Origin: Cupriavidus pampae
Lineage (GTDB): Bacteria > Pseudomonadota > Gammaproteobacteria > Burkholderiales > Burkholderiaceae
Direction of reading: 5' to 3'
Length of the DNA stretch: 64,000 bases
Assembly (NCBI RefSeq): GCF_914271485.1
Contig: NZ_CAJZAG010000005.1
Span: 248,001-312,000 of the forward strand
The position numbers were made by a program, and so were the translations under genes. This document shows, one piece after another, positions 52,306 through 62,730 of this stretch; the stretch's first letter is position 1; every line of letters begins with the position of its first letter. The notes beneath the pieces were generated by a model. It made no database searches and was not told the origin of the DNA. It worked only from the letters and a program-made list of their open reading frames with translations.

Positions 52306-53658
52306 TCAGCGCGGCTGGTTGCGCAGGAAGTCGGTCAGGCGGTCCGGCGCCATCGGCCGGCCATACAGGTAGCCCTGCGCCTCGTGGCATCCGTTCGCGA
52401 GCAGGAAGTCGCGCTGGCCCACGGTTTCCACGCCTTCGGCCACAACGCCGATGCCCAGGCTCTTGCCAACCGTGATCACCGAGTTGACGATCGCGGCATC
52501 CACGCCGTCATCGACGACATTGCGGATAAAGGACTGGTCGATCTTGAGCCGGTCGACAGGGAACGACTTCAGGAACGAGAGCGATGCGTAGCCCGTCCCG
52601 AAATCGTCGCAGGTCAGCGTCACGCCATCGCGGCGCAACGCCTGAAGCTGGTCCGAGACGTCATCGCCCTGCTGCAGCGCAATGGTCTCCGTAATCTCGA
52701 TCTCGAGCAGCGCGGGCGGCAGTTCGAGCGCGCGCAGCACGTGACGGACCTCGGTCAGCAGCCGACTTTCGGCCAGCTGCGCGGCAAACAGGTTGATGGC
52801 CACGCGTGGCGCTTCGTCGCCAAACTGCAGCGACCACGCGCGCGCCTGCGCGCAGGCCGTATGCAGCAGCCACATGCCGACATCGCTGGCCACGCTGCTG
52901 GCGGCCAATGCATCGATAAACGCCGCCGGCGTCAGCAGCCCGAGCGTCGGATGACGCCAGCGCATCAGCGCCTCGGCCCCGAGCACGCGCCCATCGCGCA
53001 GATCGACCTGCGGCTGATACAGGAGCTCGAACTGCCGTTGGGCGTACGCCTCCCGCAGCGCCTGCACGAGCGACAGACGCGTGGTCACGTCCGTGCGCAT
53101 CTGCGGCTTGAAGAAGCGAATGGTGCGGCCGCCGTCGTGCTTGGCCCGGGCCAGCGCCAGGCTGGAGGCAGCCAGCACGTCCGAGGCGGTATCCCCGCCA
53201 GCCGGCAGCACGCAGGCGCCCACGCTCGCCAGAACGTGGTGGCGCCGGCCGGCGATCTCGTACGGTGCGGACAGCATCGACTGGATCGCGGCACTCACGT
53301 GGCGCACCAAAGTGGGGTCAGAAATGGACGTCAGCAGGACGCCGAACTCGTCGCCGCCAACGCGGCCGATGACCGCATCGCGCGGCGAGGCATCCTTGAG
53401 GCGACGGGCCACATGCTGCAGGATCAGGTCGCCCTCGGCATGGCCGTGCATGTCGTTGAACGCGCGAAAATCGTCGATGCCCACAAGCAGCAAGGCGAAA
53501 CGGGGCGACGCGTCTGCAAGACGCGTTTCCAGCCGCTTCAAGAATGCCTGGCGGGCGACCACGCCGGTCAGCGGATCGAGGTCCGCCGGCGGCAAGGCGC
53601 CAGTCGCCTTTGCCTCCGACTTGGCCACCATTCCTGCCCTATCTGTTGTGAATGACAT
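52306..53658 (-). CDS. Bifunctional-type GGDEF-EAL cyclic-di-GMP protein
   Basis: 450 residues, cytoplasmic, no membrane segment or sensor domain. GGDEF domain at about 25-185 with an intact RVGGDEFGVLL active site. EAL domain at about 195-440 with GAEALMRWRHP, DDFGTGYASLSFLKSFPVDRLK-type lobe and AEGVET. Both active sites look intact, so it could make or degrade cyclic-di-GMP. It diverges from wspA across a 226-base gap, which suggests coordinated control with the Wsp system ending in WspR. Confidence 0.9.
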   Translation of the reverse strand: MSFTTDRAGMVAKSEAKATGALPPADLDPLTGVVARQAFLKRLETRLADASPRFALLLVGIDDFRAFNDMHGHAEGDLILQHVARRLKDASPRDAVIGRVGGDEFGVLLTSISDPTLVRHVSAAIQSMLSAPYEIAGRRHHVLASVGACVLPAGGDTASDVLAASSLALARAKHDGGRTIRFFKPQMRTDVTTRLSLVQALREAYAQRQFELLYQPQVDLRDGRVLGAEALMRWRHPTLGLLTPAAFIDALAASSVASDVGMWLLHTACAQARAWSLQFGDEAPRVAINLFAAQLAESRLLTEVRHVLRALELPPALLEIEITETIALQQGDDVSDQLQALRRDGVTLTCDDFGTGYASLSFLKSFPVDRLKIDQSFIRNVVDDGVDAAIVNSVITVGKSLGIGVVAEGVETVGQRDFLLANGCHEAQGYLYGRPMAPDRLTDFLRNQPR

Positions 53659-53884
53659 TGTGCGCGCTTCAGCTATTTGGCAAGTGTGACGAAAACCATG
53701 GAAAAATCAAGCGTCTCAAATCGACGGCGCAACCGCGCAACGGCGCCGGGGCGCGGCTTGCGGGCGTCGTTGAAATGGGTTGGGGGTTCGCGTACCCTAC
53801 GCCGCAACGTTCCGCCCGGTCAGAATAGTTACCCGGCGACCGGCCCGGGCCGCAAGAATCGACAGTCCTAACAAAGTCATCATC
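53659..53884. promoter_or_regulatory. Shared intergenic region between GGDEF-EAL gene and wspA
   Basis: 226 bases between divergent starts, expected to hold both promoters. I see no clean palindrome. A longer in-frame extension of wspA through this region is open but has no signature sequence. Confidence 0.4.
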
Positions 53885-55504
53885 GTGAAGCACTGGACCA
53901 TCCGCACCCGCATCCTGACAAGCTTTACCTTCATTTTGCTGGTCATGACGCTCATGGCCGTAGTGGCGTACGACCGCCTGAACAAGATCGATCACGAGAC
54001 CACGGTCATGCGCACCGACGCGCTGCCGGGGCTGACCTACAGCGCCGGCCTGCGTGGCGTCTGGGGGGAGATCTACGTGCTCGCCTGGCAGACCGTGACC
54101 GCCGCCGACGAGGCCCAGCGGGGCCGGCTGCTGGCGCAGACCAAGGACACGATTCAGCGTTTCGATCGTTTGGAACAAATGTATGAGGCATCCATCGTGC
54201 GCGAGGAAGATCGCGTTCGATTCGAAGCGTTCAAGCAGATCCGGGCCAAATACGACCAGGCCGCCCTGCCCTACATGGACCCGCTGCGCTGGAAGGACAC
54301 GGCCACGGCCGAGGCGGCGCTGCGTGGCAACGCCCACGATCTCTGGTTCGACGGCCGCAAGGCGCTGCAGCAGCTCGTTGACGACAACACCGCCGTCAAC
54401 GACCGCGCCGCGGCAAGCATCGTCACCGCCGTCGATGCCGCCAAGATCAGCATCGAGGTGGCGCTGGGCATTGCCGTACTGGCCGCCGCGGTATGCGGCT
54501 ACCTGCTGTTGCGGGCCATCACCGTGCCGATGCGCAGCATCGTCTCGCTGCTCACGGCCATGCGTGGCGGCGATCTGCGCCAGCGCATGAACCTCGCCCG
54601 CCGCGACGAATTCCTCGCGGTCGAGGAAGGCTTCAACCAGATGTCGGGCGAACTGACGTCTCTGGTGGGCCAGGCCCAGCGCTCGGCGATCCAGGTCACG
54701 ACCTCGGTCAACGAGATCGCGGCCACCGCGCGCCAGCAACAGGCCACCGCGACCGAAACCGCCGCCACCACCACGCAGATCGGCGCCACCTCGCGCGAGA
54801 TTTCCGCCACCGCGCGCGACCTCGTGCGCACCATCAGCGAGGTCTCGCACGCGGCCGAGCAGACCGCGGGTCTGGCTGGCACGGGCCAGGTGGGCCTGTC
54901 GCGCATGGAAACCACCATGCACCACGTGATGGACGCCGCCGGTTCGGTCAACTCCCGCCTGGCGACGCTCAACGAGAAGGCCGGCAATATCAACCAGGTA
55001 GTGACCACCATCGCCCGGGTGGCCGACCAGACCAACCTGCTGTCGCTCAATGCCGCGATCGAGGCCGAGAAGGCCGGCGAGTATGGCCGCGGCTTCTCGG
55101 TGGTCGCCACCGAGATCCGGCGTCTGGCGGACCAGACCGCCGTGGCCACGTACGACATCGAGCAGATGGTGCGCGAGATCCAGTCGGCGGTGGCTGCCGG
55201 CGTGATGGGCATGGACAAGTTCTCGGAGGAAGTCCGCCGGGGCATGTCCGAAGTCACGCAGGTGGGCGACCAGTTGTCGCAGATCATCGGCCAGATCCAG
55301 TCGCTGGCGCCGCGCGTGCAGATGGTCAACGAAGGCATGCAGGCGCAGGCCGGCGGTGCCGAGCAGATCAACCAGGCGCTGATGCAGCTGTCCGAGGCCG
55401 CGCAACAGACCGTGGAGTCGCTGCGCCAGTCGAGCCAGGCGATCGACGAGCTGACGCTGGTGTCCAACGAGCTGCGTAGCGGCGTTTCCCGCTTCAAGGT
55501 CTGA
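53885..55504 (+). CDS. wspA: WspA-type methyl-accepting chemotaxis protein
   Basis: 539 residues. TM1 at about 10-29 ([20 protein letters not shown]), a helical periplasmic domain of about 155 residues, TM2 at about 186-208, HAMP, then the signalling domain with the hairpin tip [20 protein letters not shown] and [19 protein letters not shown]. It is the surface-sensing receptor of the Wsp complex that drives WspE phosphorylation. No CheR-tethering pentapeptide at the C-terminus. The start is a GTG ([10 protein letters not shown]) without a strong ribosome-binding site; an earlier start is not excluded. First gene of the wsp operon. Confidence 0.9.
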   Translation: MKHWTIRTRILTSFTFILLVMTLMAVVAYDRLNKIDHETTVMRTDALPGLTYSAGLRGVWGEIYVLAWQTVTAADEAQRGRLLAQTKDTIQRFDRLEQMYEASIVREEDRVRFEAFKQIRAKYDQAALPYMDPLRWKDTATAEAALRGNAHDLWFDGRKALQQLVDDNTAVNDRAAASIVTAVDAAKISIEVALGIAVLAAAVCGYLLLRAITVPMRSIVSLLTAMRGGDLRQRMNLARRDEFLAVEEGFNQMSGELTSLVGQAQRSAIQVTTSVNEIAATARQQQATATETAATTTQIGATSREISATARDLVRTISEVSHAAEQTAGLAGTGQVGLSRMETTMHHVMDAAGSVNSRLATLNEKAGNINQVVTTIARVADQTNLLSLNAAIEAEKAGEYGRGFSVVATEIRRLADQTAVATYDIEQMVREIQSAVAAGVMGMDKFSEEVRRGMSEVTQVGDQLSQIIGQIQSLAPRVQMVNEGMQAQAGGAEQINQALMQLSEAAQQTVESLRQSSQAIDELTLVSNELRSGVSRFKV

Positions 55505-55560
55505 GCGCGGCGGCCTCAGCGCCGCCGCCTTCGTTACTCGTCCCGCAACAGTCGCCCGCG

Positions 55561-56061
55561 ATGAAATTGTTCCTGCTGTTCCGCATCGGTTGCGACCACT
55601 ACGCGCTCGACGCCGCCGAGATCGCCGAGGTGTTGCCGCTGACCGCGCTCAAGCAGATTCCGGGCGCGCCGGGCTGGGTCGCGGGGCTGATGGTGCGCCA
55701 CGGCAAGCCGGTGCCGGTCATCGATATCGCCGCGCTGGCTACCGGCACTCCGGTGGTCCCGCGCACCAGCTCGCGCACGGTGCTTGTGCATTATCGTGGC
55801 CAGGATGGAGGCGGCCCGAACGACGGTAGCGAGGCCGCGCCTCGGCTGCTGGGCCTGCGGCTCGAGTTCGCCACGGAGACCTTGCGTTGCGACGAGCAGT
55901 CGTTCGTCGATGGCGGCATCGATCCGGGCACCGCGCGCTATCTCGGCCCGGTGCGGCACGATACGCGCGGACTGGTGCAATGGATTACCGTGTCGGCACT
56001 TCTGCCCGACGACGTGCGCGCGCTGCTGTTTCCCGAGGATGCTGGGGGTGTCCACGCATGA
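55561..56061 (+). CDS. wspB: WspB, CheW-like coupling protein
   Basis: 166-residue CheW domain (FLLFRIGCDHYALDAAEIAEVLPL at the start, PGWVAGLMVRHGKPVPVIDIA in the middle). It bridges receptor and kinase in the Wsp complex. Shorter C-terminal segment than WspD. Stop overlaps the wspC start (ATGA). Confidence 0.9.
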   Translation: MKLFLLFRIGCDHYALDAAEIAEVLPLTALKQIPGAPGWVAGLMVRHGKPVPVIDIAALATGTPVVPRTSSRTVLVHYRGQDGGGPNDGSEAAPRLLGLRLEFATETLRCDEQSFVDGGIDPGTARYLGPVRHDTRGLVQWITVSALLPDDVRALLFPEDAGGVHA

Positions 56062-57485
56062 CGGACCCCATCATGTTTGCCACGCCGATCGGCATCCAGA
56101 TCGCCGCGCTGCTCAAGGAGCGGATCGGGCTCGATGCCGACACCGTCGGTCCTGGCACCGTGGCCCGCGCCGTGCGCGACCGCCAGCTCGCGGTGGGTGC
56201 GCACGATACCGCCGCGTACTGGAACGTGCTGCACGCCGCCCCGGACGAACTGCAGGCGCTGATCGAGGCTGTGATCGTGCCGGAGACCTGGTTCTTCCGC
56301 CACCGCGAGGCCCTGCTCGCGCTTGCGCGCGCCGCCGCGCAGCGTGTATTTGGCGGATCGGGTGAGACTGGCGCTGGCGGCAGCGGCATGGGCGAGCCCC
56401 CGCTGCTGCGCGTGCTCAGTGTGCCCTGTTCCACCGGCGAAGAGCCGTATTCGATCGCGATGGCACTGCTGGACGCCGGCATTCCGGCCGATCGTTTCCG
56501 CGTGGATGCCATCGATATCAGCGCCCGCTCGCTCGAACGCGCGCGCATTGGCCTGTATGGTCCCAATGCGTTCCGGGGCCTGCCGCTCGACTATCGCGAC
56601 CGACATTTCACGCCGGCCTCGGCGTCGATTCCCGGCGGTTACCAGATCGATGCCCGTGTGCGCGCGCAGGTGCGACTGCTGCGCGGGAACCTGATGGACC
56701 CGCTGCTGCTGGCCAACGAACCGCCGTATCACTTTGTGTTCTGCCGCAATCTGCTGATCTATTTCGATGCCGACACGCAGCGGCGCACGGTGCGGACGCT
56801 GACACGACTGACCGTTGCCGACGGCATGCTGTTCGTGGGCCCGGCCGAGGCGAGTCTGCTCACGCGCGAGGGGTTGCGCGGCACCGGCGTGCCGCTGGCT
56901 TTCGCGTTTCATCCGGTGGCTGGCGATCCGCTCGCGGCGAGCAATGCGTCGTGGCCGCCGGTCTCTGCCGTGGCAGCCAAGGCATCCGGGCTGTTCGCGT
57001 CCTCGGTGGCGTCTGCGGCTCCGCCGCCTTCCGCGTCCGCGCGGAACATGCGCCCGGTAGCCGCGATGGCCGCGCGCACAACGGCGCCTCCGACAGCGAC
57101 CGCGAGCATCGTCACCTCCGGCGGTGGTAGCAACAACATGGCAGAGCGCATCGCCGCTGCTGACCGCGCCGCCGTCACGGCCCTGATTGACATCGCCGCG
57201 CGTGCGGACCGGGGCGAGCTCGCGGAAGCCACCACCGCGTGCCTCGATTATCTTGACACGCACGGTCAATCGGCCGACGCCTGGTGCCTGCTCGGCGTGC
57301 TGCACGATGCGGCCGCGCGCACCAGCGATGCGCAGGCCGCCTATCGCAAGGCGGTCTACCTCGATCCCGGCCACGAGGAAGCGCTCTATCACCTCGCCGC
57401 CCTGCTGGACAGCGTGGGCGATGCGCCCGCCGCCACGCGTCTGCGCCAGCGCGCGCAGCGACATGCACGCTTGAACCATGGCTGA
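56058..57485 (+). CDS. wspC: WspC, CheR-type methyltransferase with C-terminal TPR
   Basis: 475 residues. CheR N-domain followed by the SAM-binding domain (ETWFFRHREAL near 77, LSVPCSTGEEPYSIAMAL near 120, FCRNLLIYFD near 230). An Ala/Ser/Pro-rich linker (about 295-365) leads to TPR-like helices (AYRKAVYLDPGHEEALYHLAALLDSVG). It methylates glutamates on WspA using S-adenosylmethionine. The 3' end overlaps wspD by 8 bases. Confidence 0.9.
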   Translation: MTDPIMFATPIGIQIAALLKERIGLDADTVGPGTVARAVRDRQLAVGAHDTAAYWNVLHAAPDELQALIEAVIVPETWFFRHREALLALARAAAQRVFGGSGETGAGGSGMGEPPLLRVLSVPCSTGEEPYSIAMALLDAGIPADRFRVDAIDISARSLERARIGLYGPNAFRGLPLDYRDRHFTPASASIPGGYQIDARVRAQVRLLRGNLMDPLLLANEPPYHFVFCRNLLIYFDADTQRRTVRTLTRLTVADGMLFVGPAEASLLTREGLRGTGVPLAFAFHPVAGDPLAASNASWPPVSAVAAKASGLFASSVASAAPPPSASARNMRPVAAMAARTTAPPTATASIVTSGGGSNNMAERIAAADRAAVTALIDIAARADRGELAEATTACLDYLDTHGQSADAWCLLGVLHDAAARTSDAQAAYRKAVYLDPGHEEALYHLAALLDSVGDAPAATRLRQRAQRHARLNHG

Positions 57486-58245
57486 GCCCCACATCAACGT
57501 CCCCGACGCCCCGAGCGTGCTGAACGCAAGTGCCGACGCTATCGACGCCTGCTGGCGTCGCATCGGCATTTCCGGCGACGGCAGTTGCCCGGAGCTCGCC
57601 ACGTACGTGCACTGCCGCAATTGCCCCGTGCACGCGCATGCGGCAGTCGCGCTGCTCGATGCCCTGGCCGTCGACGCGCCGATCGACGTGGCGCGGCTCG
57701 AAGCCGCCGCCGACGATGCTCGCAGCGCCGATGCGCGCGGTCGCTCATGCCTGGTGTTCCGCGTCGGCGACGAATGGCTGGCGCTGCCGACCGTCGTGCT
57801 CGGCGAAGTCACCGCACCGAGCCGCGTCCATTCGCTGCCGCATCGGCGCCACGCGGCCCTGCTCGGCGTGGCACCGGTGCGCGGCGCGCTGCTGCCATGT
57901 CTTTCGCTCGCGCTGTTGTTCGATGCGGGCGCCGCCGTTGATACCAGCGCCGGTGCCAATACCGATTCGCAGGCCGATTCGCAGGCCGATTCGCAGGCGG
58001 ATTCGCAGCGCGCGGGGGGCGCCCGCTTCCTGATTCTCGGTCAGGGCCGCCAGGCGCTCGCCCTGCCAGTCGACGAGGTCGCCGGCGTGCACCGGGTGGC
58101 CACTACCGCGCTGCTGCCCTTGCCCGCGACCATCGCGCGCGCGTCGTCGCACTATACGGAGGCCCTGTTCGATCACGCTGGCCACACGATCGGTCTGCTC
58201 GACGCCGCCATGCTGCGTCAGGCGCTGTCACGGAGCCTGTCATGA
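57478..58245 (+). CDS. wspD: WspD, CheW-like coupling protein
   Basis: 255 residues: an N-terminal extension with a Cys cluster (YVHCRNCPVHAH, about residues 43-54) and a CheW domain interrupted by an Ala/Asp/Gln/Ser linker. The linker contains the tetrapeptide ADSQ repeated from an underlying 12-base repeat (57964-58008). Second adaptor of the Wsp array. The four-base overlap with wspE couples translation. Confidence 0.88.
   Translation: MAEPHINVPDAPSVLNASADAIDACWRRIGISGDGSCPELATYVHCRNCPVHAHAAVALLDALAVDAPIDVARLEAAADDARSADARGRSCLVFRVGDEWLALPTVVLGEVTAPSRVHSLPHRRHAALLGVAPVRGALLPCLSLALLFDAGAAVDTSAGANTDSQADSQADSQADSQRAGGARFLILGQGRQALALPVDEVAGVHRVATTALLPLPATIARASSHYTEALFDHAGHTIGLLDAAMLRQALSRSLS
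57964..58008 (+). repeat. 12-base tandem repeat in wspD linker
   Basis: GATTCGCAGGCC occurs in nearly four copies (two exact, one ending GG CG, and a partial), encoding DSQA repeats. Being a multiple of three it can change linker length without frameshift. Confidence 0.85.
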
Positions 58246-60659
58246 ACCCCGAACAGTTGCGCGATGCATCGATGCTCGAGCTGTTCGCGCTCGAGGCTGA
58301 CTCCCAGGCGGAAGTCCTCAATGCCGGCGTGCTCGCGCTCGAGCGCGATCCGGTGGCGGCGGACCACCTCGAGGCATGCATGCGCGCCGCGCATTCGCTC
58401 AAGGGCGCCGCGCGCATCGTCGGCCTCGATGGCGGCGTGCGCGTCGCGCATGTGATGGAAGACTGCCTGGTGGCTGCGCAACGCGGTGGCCTGCTGCTGT
58501 CGGCCGCCCATATCGACGCCTTGCTCCAAGGCACCGATCTGCTGCAACGCATCGGCCATCCGCCCGGCGGCAAGCTCGACTGGTCCGAGACCGACGGCCG
58601 CGAAGAGATCGACGCGTTCGTCGCGCATATGGCCGCCGTGCTCGACGACACCGCCGCCGCGCCAGTGCCGCGTGTGCGCGCGCCGGCGGCTGGGGGCGTT
58701 CAGGCTCCCGCCGGCCCTGTGTCCGAGTCCGACCCCGCGACCACGCCTGCCATATTGCCAGCATCGGTGCAGCCGCGCGCGTCTGCGCACGACGGCGCGG
58801 CCGGAGCCGACCAGCCCGAGCCGGCAGGGACGTCAGCACCGACAGCGGCACGGCCCCACGCTACCCCGCGCGACGATGCGGCGTTCAGCGGCGAGTCCGA
58901 CGGCACGCAGGAGCGCATGCTGCGCGTCAATGCCGACCGCCTCGACCGCGTGCTGACCATGGCAAGCGAGGCCATGGTGGAAACGCACTGGCTGCATCCG
59001 TTCGGCGTAGCGCTGCAGCAAACGCGGCGCCAGCAGATGCGCGCGATGCAGGCCATCGACGGCATGCAGGCGCTGCTGTCGAGCCCCGAAGCCAGCGTGG
59101 CGCGCATGGGTGCGGCGCTCGCCGAGGTTCGCCGCATGCTGGGCGACGCCAGCGATCAACTGTCCCAGCGCGCCGACGAGCTCGATCAGTACGACCATCG
59201 CGCCAGCCGGCTATCGCGCCGGCTCTATGACACCGCGCTCTCCTGCCGCATGCGCCCGCTGTCCGATGGCATCACCGGTTATGCGCGCATGGTGCGCGAT
59301 CTCGGCCGCGCGCTCGGCAAGTCCGTGCACCTCGAACTCTCGGGCGAACACACGCAGGTAGATCGCGACATCCTCGACCAGCTCGACGCCCCGCTCGCGC
59401 ACCTGCTGCGCAATGCGGTGGATCACGGCATCGAGAGCCCCGCCGTGCGCCGCGCCGCCGGCAAACCCGAGGAAGGCCGCATCTCGCTACATGCCCGCCA
59501 TAACGCTGGCCGGCTCGTGATCGAGATCTTCGACGACGGCGCGGGCGTGGACTTCGACGCGCTGCGCGCAACCATCGTCCGGCGCGGCCTCGCGCAACCC
59601 GACACCGCCGCGCGCCTGTCGCAGGCGGAAATGCTCGAATTCCTGCTGCTGCCCGGTTTCAGCCTGCGCGAGACCGTGTCCGAGGTCTCCGGCCGTGGTG
59701 TCGGATTGGATGCAGTGCACGACATGGTGCGCGGCGTGCGCGGCAACCTGCGCGTGACGCAGCAGCCCGGCAGCGGCATGCACTTTCACCTCGAGCTGCC
59801 GCTCACGCTGTCCATCGTGCGCGCGTTGCTGGTCGAAGTCGCCGGAGAAGCGTATGCATTCCCGCTCGGCCATGTGCTGCGCGCCGCCAGCGTGCGTCGC
59901 GATGACATCGAGCAGATCGAATCGCAACAGCATTTCCGTCACGACGGCCGGCCAGTCGGTCTGGTCAGCGCGGCGCAACTGCTGCAGCGCCCCGAACGCG
60001 CGCATGACGACGCCGCAATGCCGGTGGTCGTGCTCGGCGAGCACGACCGTGTCTACGGCGTGGCCGTGGACCGGTTGCTCGGCGAGCGCACGCTGGTCGT
60101 GCAGCCGCTCGCGCCCGCGCTCGGCAAGATCAAGGACATCGCGGCCGGCAGCCTGACCGACGATGGCACACCTGTGCTGATCTTCGACGTGGAAGACATG
60201 CTGCGCTCGGTGGAAAAGCTGGTTGCCGATGGCCGTCTGTCCCGTGTGCGGCAGGTCGGTCCAGAGACCGCGCAGCTGCGACGCAAGCGCGTGCTCGTGG
60301 TCGACGACTCGCTGACCGTACGCGAGCTCGAACGCAAGCTGCTGGCGGGGCGAGGCTATGATGTCGCCGTCGCCGTCGATGGCATGGACGGCTGGAACGT
60401 CCTGCGCGCGGAGCAGTTCGACCTCGTCATCACCGACGTCGATATGCCGCGCATGGATGGCATCGAACTGGTTGGACGCATTCGGTCGGAACCGGGTCTG
60501 CAACAGCTGCCGGTGATGATCGTCTCGTACAAGGACCGTGAACAGGACCGCGAACGCGGCCTGCAGGCCGGCGCGGATTACTATCTGGCCAAAGGCAGTT
60601 TCCATGACGCGGCGCTACTCGACGCGGTGCAGGACCTGATCGGCGAGGCACGGGCATGA
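58242..60659 (+). CDS. wspE: WspE, hybrid CheA histidine kinase with receiver domain
   Basis: 805 residues. HPt with phosphorylatable His51 in AAHSLKGAAR; linker rich in Ala/Pro (about 140-220); dimerisation helices; HATPase_c with HLLRNAVDHGIE, DDGAGVDF and GRGVGLDAV; a CheW-like regulatory domain; and a C-terminal receiver with phospho-acceptor Asp732 in VITDVDMPRMDG. It autophosphorylates and passes phosphate to WspR and WspF. The full domain order matches Pseudomonas WspE. Confidence 0.92.
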   Translation: MNPEQLRDASMLELFALEADSQAEVLNAGVLALERDPVAADHLEACMRAAHSLKGAARIVGLDGGVRVAHVMEDCLVAAQRGGLLLSAAHIDALLQGTDLLQRIGHPPGGKLDWSETDGREEIDAFVAHMAAVLDDTAAAPVPRVRAPAAGGVQAPAGPVSESDPATTPAILPASVQPRASAHDGAAGADQPEPAGTSAPTAARPHATPRDDAAFSGESDGTQERMLRVNADRLDRVLTMASEAMVETHWLHPFGVALQQTRRQQMRAMQAIDGMQALLSSPEASVARMGAALAEVRRMLGDASDQLSQRADELDQYDHRASRLSRRLYDTALSCRMRPLSDGITGYARMVRDLGRALGKSVHLELSGEHTQVDRDILDQLDAPLAHLLRNAVDHGIESPAVRRAAGKPEEGRISLHARHNAGRLVIEIFDDGAGVDFDALRATIVRRGLAQPDTAARLSQAEMLEFLLLPGFSLRETVSEVSGRGVGLDAVHDMVRGVRGNLRVTQQPGSGMHFHLELPLTLSIVRALLVEVAGEAYAFPLGHVLRAASVRRDDIEQIESQQHFRHDGRPVGLVSAAQLLQRPERAHDDAAMPVVVLGEHDRVYGVAVDRLLGERTLVVQPLAPALGKIKDIAAGSLTDDGTPVLIFDVEDMLRSVEKLVADGRLSRVRQVGPETAQLRRKRVLVVDDSLTVRELERKLLAGRGYDVAVAVDGMDGWNVLRAEQFDLVITDVDMPRMDGIELVGRIRSEPGLQQLPVMIVSYKDREQDRERGLQAGADYYLAKGSFHDAALLDAVQDLIGEARA

Positions 60660-61678
60660 AGATCGGTATCGTCAACGATTCACCGCTGGCCGTCGCGGCG
60701 CTGCGCCGCGCGGTGTCGCTCGAAGCCACCCACGAGATCATCTGGGTGGCGGGCGACGGCGAACAGGCCATACGCATGGCGGCCTCGCGCACGCCCGACG
60801 TCATCTTCATGGATCTGTTGATGCCGGTGATGGACGGCGTGGAGGCCACGCGCCGCATCATGGCGGCCACCCCATGCGCGATCGTGGTCGTGACCACCGA
60901 CCTCGGCCGCAACGCGGCGCAGGTGTTCGATGCAATGGGTCATGGCGCGATCGACGCGGTGGACACCCCTACTCTGACCGAACCCGACGCGCAACTCGTG
61001 GCAGGACCGCTGCTGCGCAAGCTGCGCAATATCGGCCGCCTGCTCGCGGGACGCAGCGCCATGCCACATGCGATCCGGCGCGCCACGCCGCTGCCGGCCG
61101 CACCGCGGCTGGTGGCGATCGGTGCCAGTGCGGGCGGCCCCGCGGCCCTTGCCTCACTGCTGGCGGAGATGCCCGAGAACTTTGGCGGCGCGGTCGTGAT
61201 CGTACAGCACGTGGATGAAGCGTTCGCGCAGGGCATGGCGGAATGGCTCGACGCGCAATGCCCGTTGCCAGTGCGCCTGGCGCGCGCGGGCGAAACGCCG
61301 CAGACCGGCACGGTGATGCTGGCCGGTACCAACGACCATCTTCGCCTGGTCGCGGGCGCGCAGCTTGCCTATACCGCCGATCCTGCAGACTCGCTGTACC
61401 GACCCTCGATCGACGTGTTCTTCGAAAGCGTCGTGGAGCACTGGCGCGGCGAAGCGGTGGGCGTGTTGCTGACCGGGATGGGTCGCGACGGCGCGCTCGG
61501 CCTGCGCGCGATGCGCGAACGCGGATACCTGACGATTGCGCAGGACCAGGCGACCAGCGCGGTGTATGGCATGCCCAAGGCAGCGGCGGCGCTCGACGCG
61601 GCCAGCGATATCCTGCCATTGCCGCGCATCGCGGCGCGCTTGATCAAGGCCTGCGGCGGGGGACGCCCGACATGCTGA
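60656..61678 (+). CDS. wspF: WspF, CheB-type methylesterase
   Basis: 340 residues. Receiver with Asp53 in VIFMDLLMPVMDG; esterase domain with Ser158 (AIGASAGGPAAL), His185 (VQHVDEAF) and Asp278 (GMGRDGALG), the complete CheB triad. It demethylates WspA and resets the signal; loss of WspF function in Pseudomonas locks WspR on. Starts by ATGA overlap with wspE. Confidence 0.92.
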   Translation: MKIGIVNDSPLAVAALRRAVSLEATHEIIWVAGDGEQAIRMAASRTPDVIFMDLLMPVMDGVEATRRIMAATPCAIVVVTTDLGRNAAQVFDAMGHGAIDAVDTPTLTEPDAQLVAGPLLRKLRNIGRLLAGRSAMPHAIRRATPLPAAPRLVAIGASAGGPAALASLLAEMPENFGGAVVIVQHVDEAFAQGMAEWLDAQCPLPVRLARAGETPQTGTVMLAGTNDHLRLVAGAQLAYTADPADSLYRPSIDVFFESVVEHWRGEAVGVLLTGMGRDGALGLRAMRERGYLTIAQDQATSAVYGMPKAAAALDAASDILPLPRIAARLIKACGGGRPTC

Positions 61679-61722
61679 TGACGCATGTCAAAGGGCGATA
61701 AAGAAAAGATTAGGAAGCAATC

Positions 61723-62730
61723 ATGTCAAGACACAACGACCAGGCCGATGCGGCGGCCAACAGCGAGTACCTGTCGATGGTGCTGCTGGTCGACGACCAG
61801 GCCATCATCGGCGAAGCCATCCGGCGCGCGCTTGCGGGCGAGTCCGATATCGACTTTCACTACTGCGCCCAGCCCGAGGAAGCGGTGGCCGTGGCCGAAC
61901 GCACGCAACCGACGGTCATCCTCCAGGATCTCGTGATGCCCGGCACCGACGGCCTGACGCTGGTGCGGCGCTATCGCGAGAATCCCGGCACGCGCGATAT
62001 CCCGATCATCGTGCTCTCCACCAAGGAAGAGCCGACCATGAAGAGCGCGGCGTTCTCCGCCGGCGCCAATGACTACCTCGTGAAGCTGCCCGACAGCATC
62101 GAGCTGATCGCGCGCATTCGCTACCACTCGCGCTCGTATCTGAACCTGCTCCAGCGCGATGAAGCCTATCGCGCGCTGCGGCAGAGCCAGCAGCAATTGC
62201 TCGAGACCAACCTCGAGCTGCAGCGCCTGACCAACTCCGACGGCCTCACCGGCCTCTCCAACCGGCGCTACTTCGACGAGTACCTCGGTGCCGAATGGCG
62301 GCGCGCGCAACGCGAACAAACGCAGCTCGCGTTGCTGATGCTCGATGTCGACGCCTTCAAGGCGTACAACGACACCTACGGTCATGTGGCCGGCGACGAG
62401 GTATTGCGTCAGGTGGCCGGCGTCATTCGCGACAACTGCACGCGTCCGGCCGACCTGCCCGCGCGTTTCGGCGGCGAGGAGTTCTCGATGATCCTGCCGT
62501 CGACGTCGCCGGGCGGCGCACGGCTGCTCGCGGAGAAGGTGCGGCGCGCGATCGAGGGCCTGAAGATCCCGCATAGCGGCTCACCGAACAGCGAGTACGT
62601 GACGGTCAGCATCGGCGGCGCGGTCATCGTGCCGGAACCCGACAGCATCTTCAGCAGCATCGTCGAAGCAGCCGATAGCGGCTTATACCAGGCCAAGCGC
62701 GCCGGTCGTAATCAAGTCGTGATGGTGTAA
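61723..62730 (+). CDS. wspR: WspR, receiver-GGDEF diguanylate cyclase
   Basis: 335 residues. Receiver with Asp69 in [13 protein letters not shown], a long helical stalk (about 140-172), and a GGDEF domain with active site GGEEF at 250-254. The inhibitory I-site RPAD at 241-244 has the correct five-residue spacing. Phosphorylated WspR makes cyclic-di-GMP and promotes biofilm. Length and spacing match Pseudomonas WspR almost residue for residue. 44-base gap after wspF. Confidence 0.93.
   Translation: MSRHNDQADAAANSEYLSMVLLVDDQAIIGEAIRRALAGESDIDFHYCAQPEEAVAVAERTQPTVILQDLVMPGTDGLTLVRRYRENPGTRDIPIIVLSTKEEPTMKSAAFSAGANDYLVKLPDSIELIARIRYHSRSYLNLLQRDEAYRALRQSQQQLLETNLELQRLTNSDGLTGLSNRRYFDEYLGAEWRRAQREQTQLALLMLDVDAFKAYNDTYGHVAGDEVLRQVAGVIRDNCTRPADLPARFGGEEFSMILPSTSPGGARLLAEKVRRAIEGLKIPHSGSPNSEYVTVSIGGAVIVPEPDSIFSSIVEAADSGLYQAKRAGRNQVVMV

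Noticed and set aside
55505..55560. GC-rich inverted repeat between wspA and wspB as a terminator
   Set aside because: The GGCGGC/GCCGCC symmetry is short, without a T-run, and lies inside an operon that must be read through.
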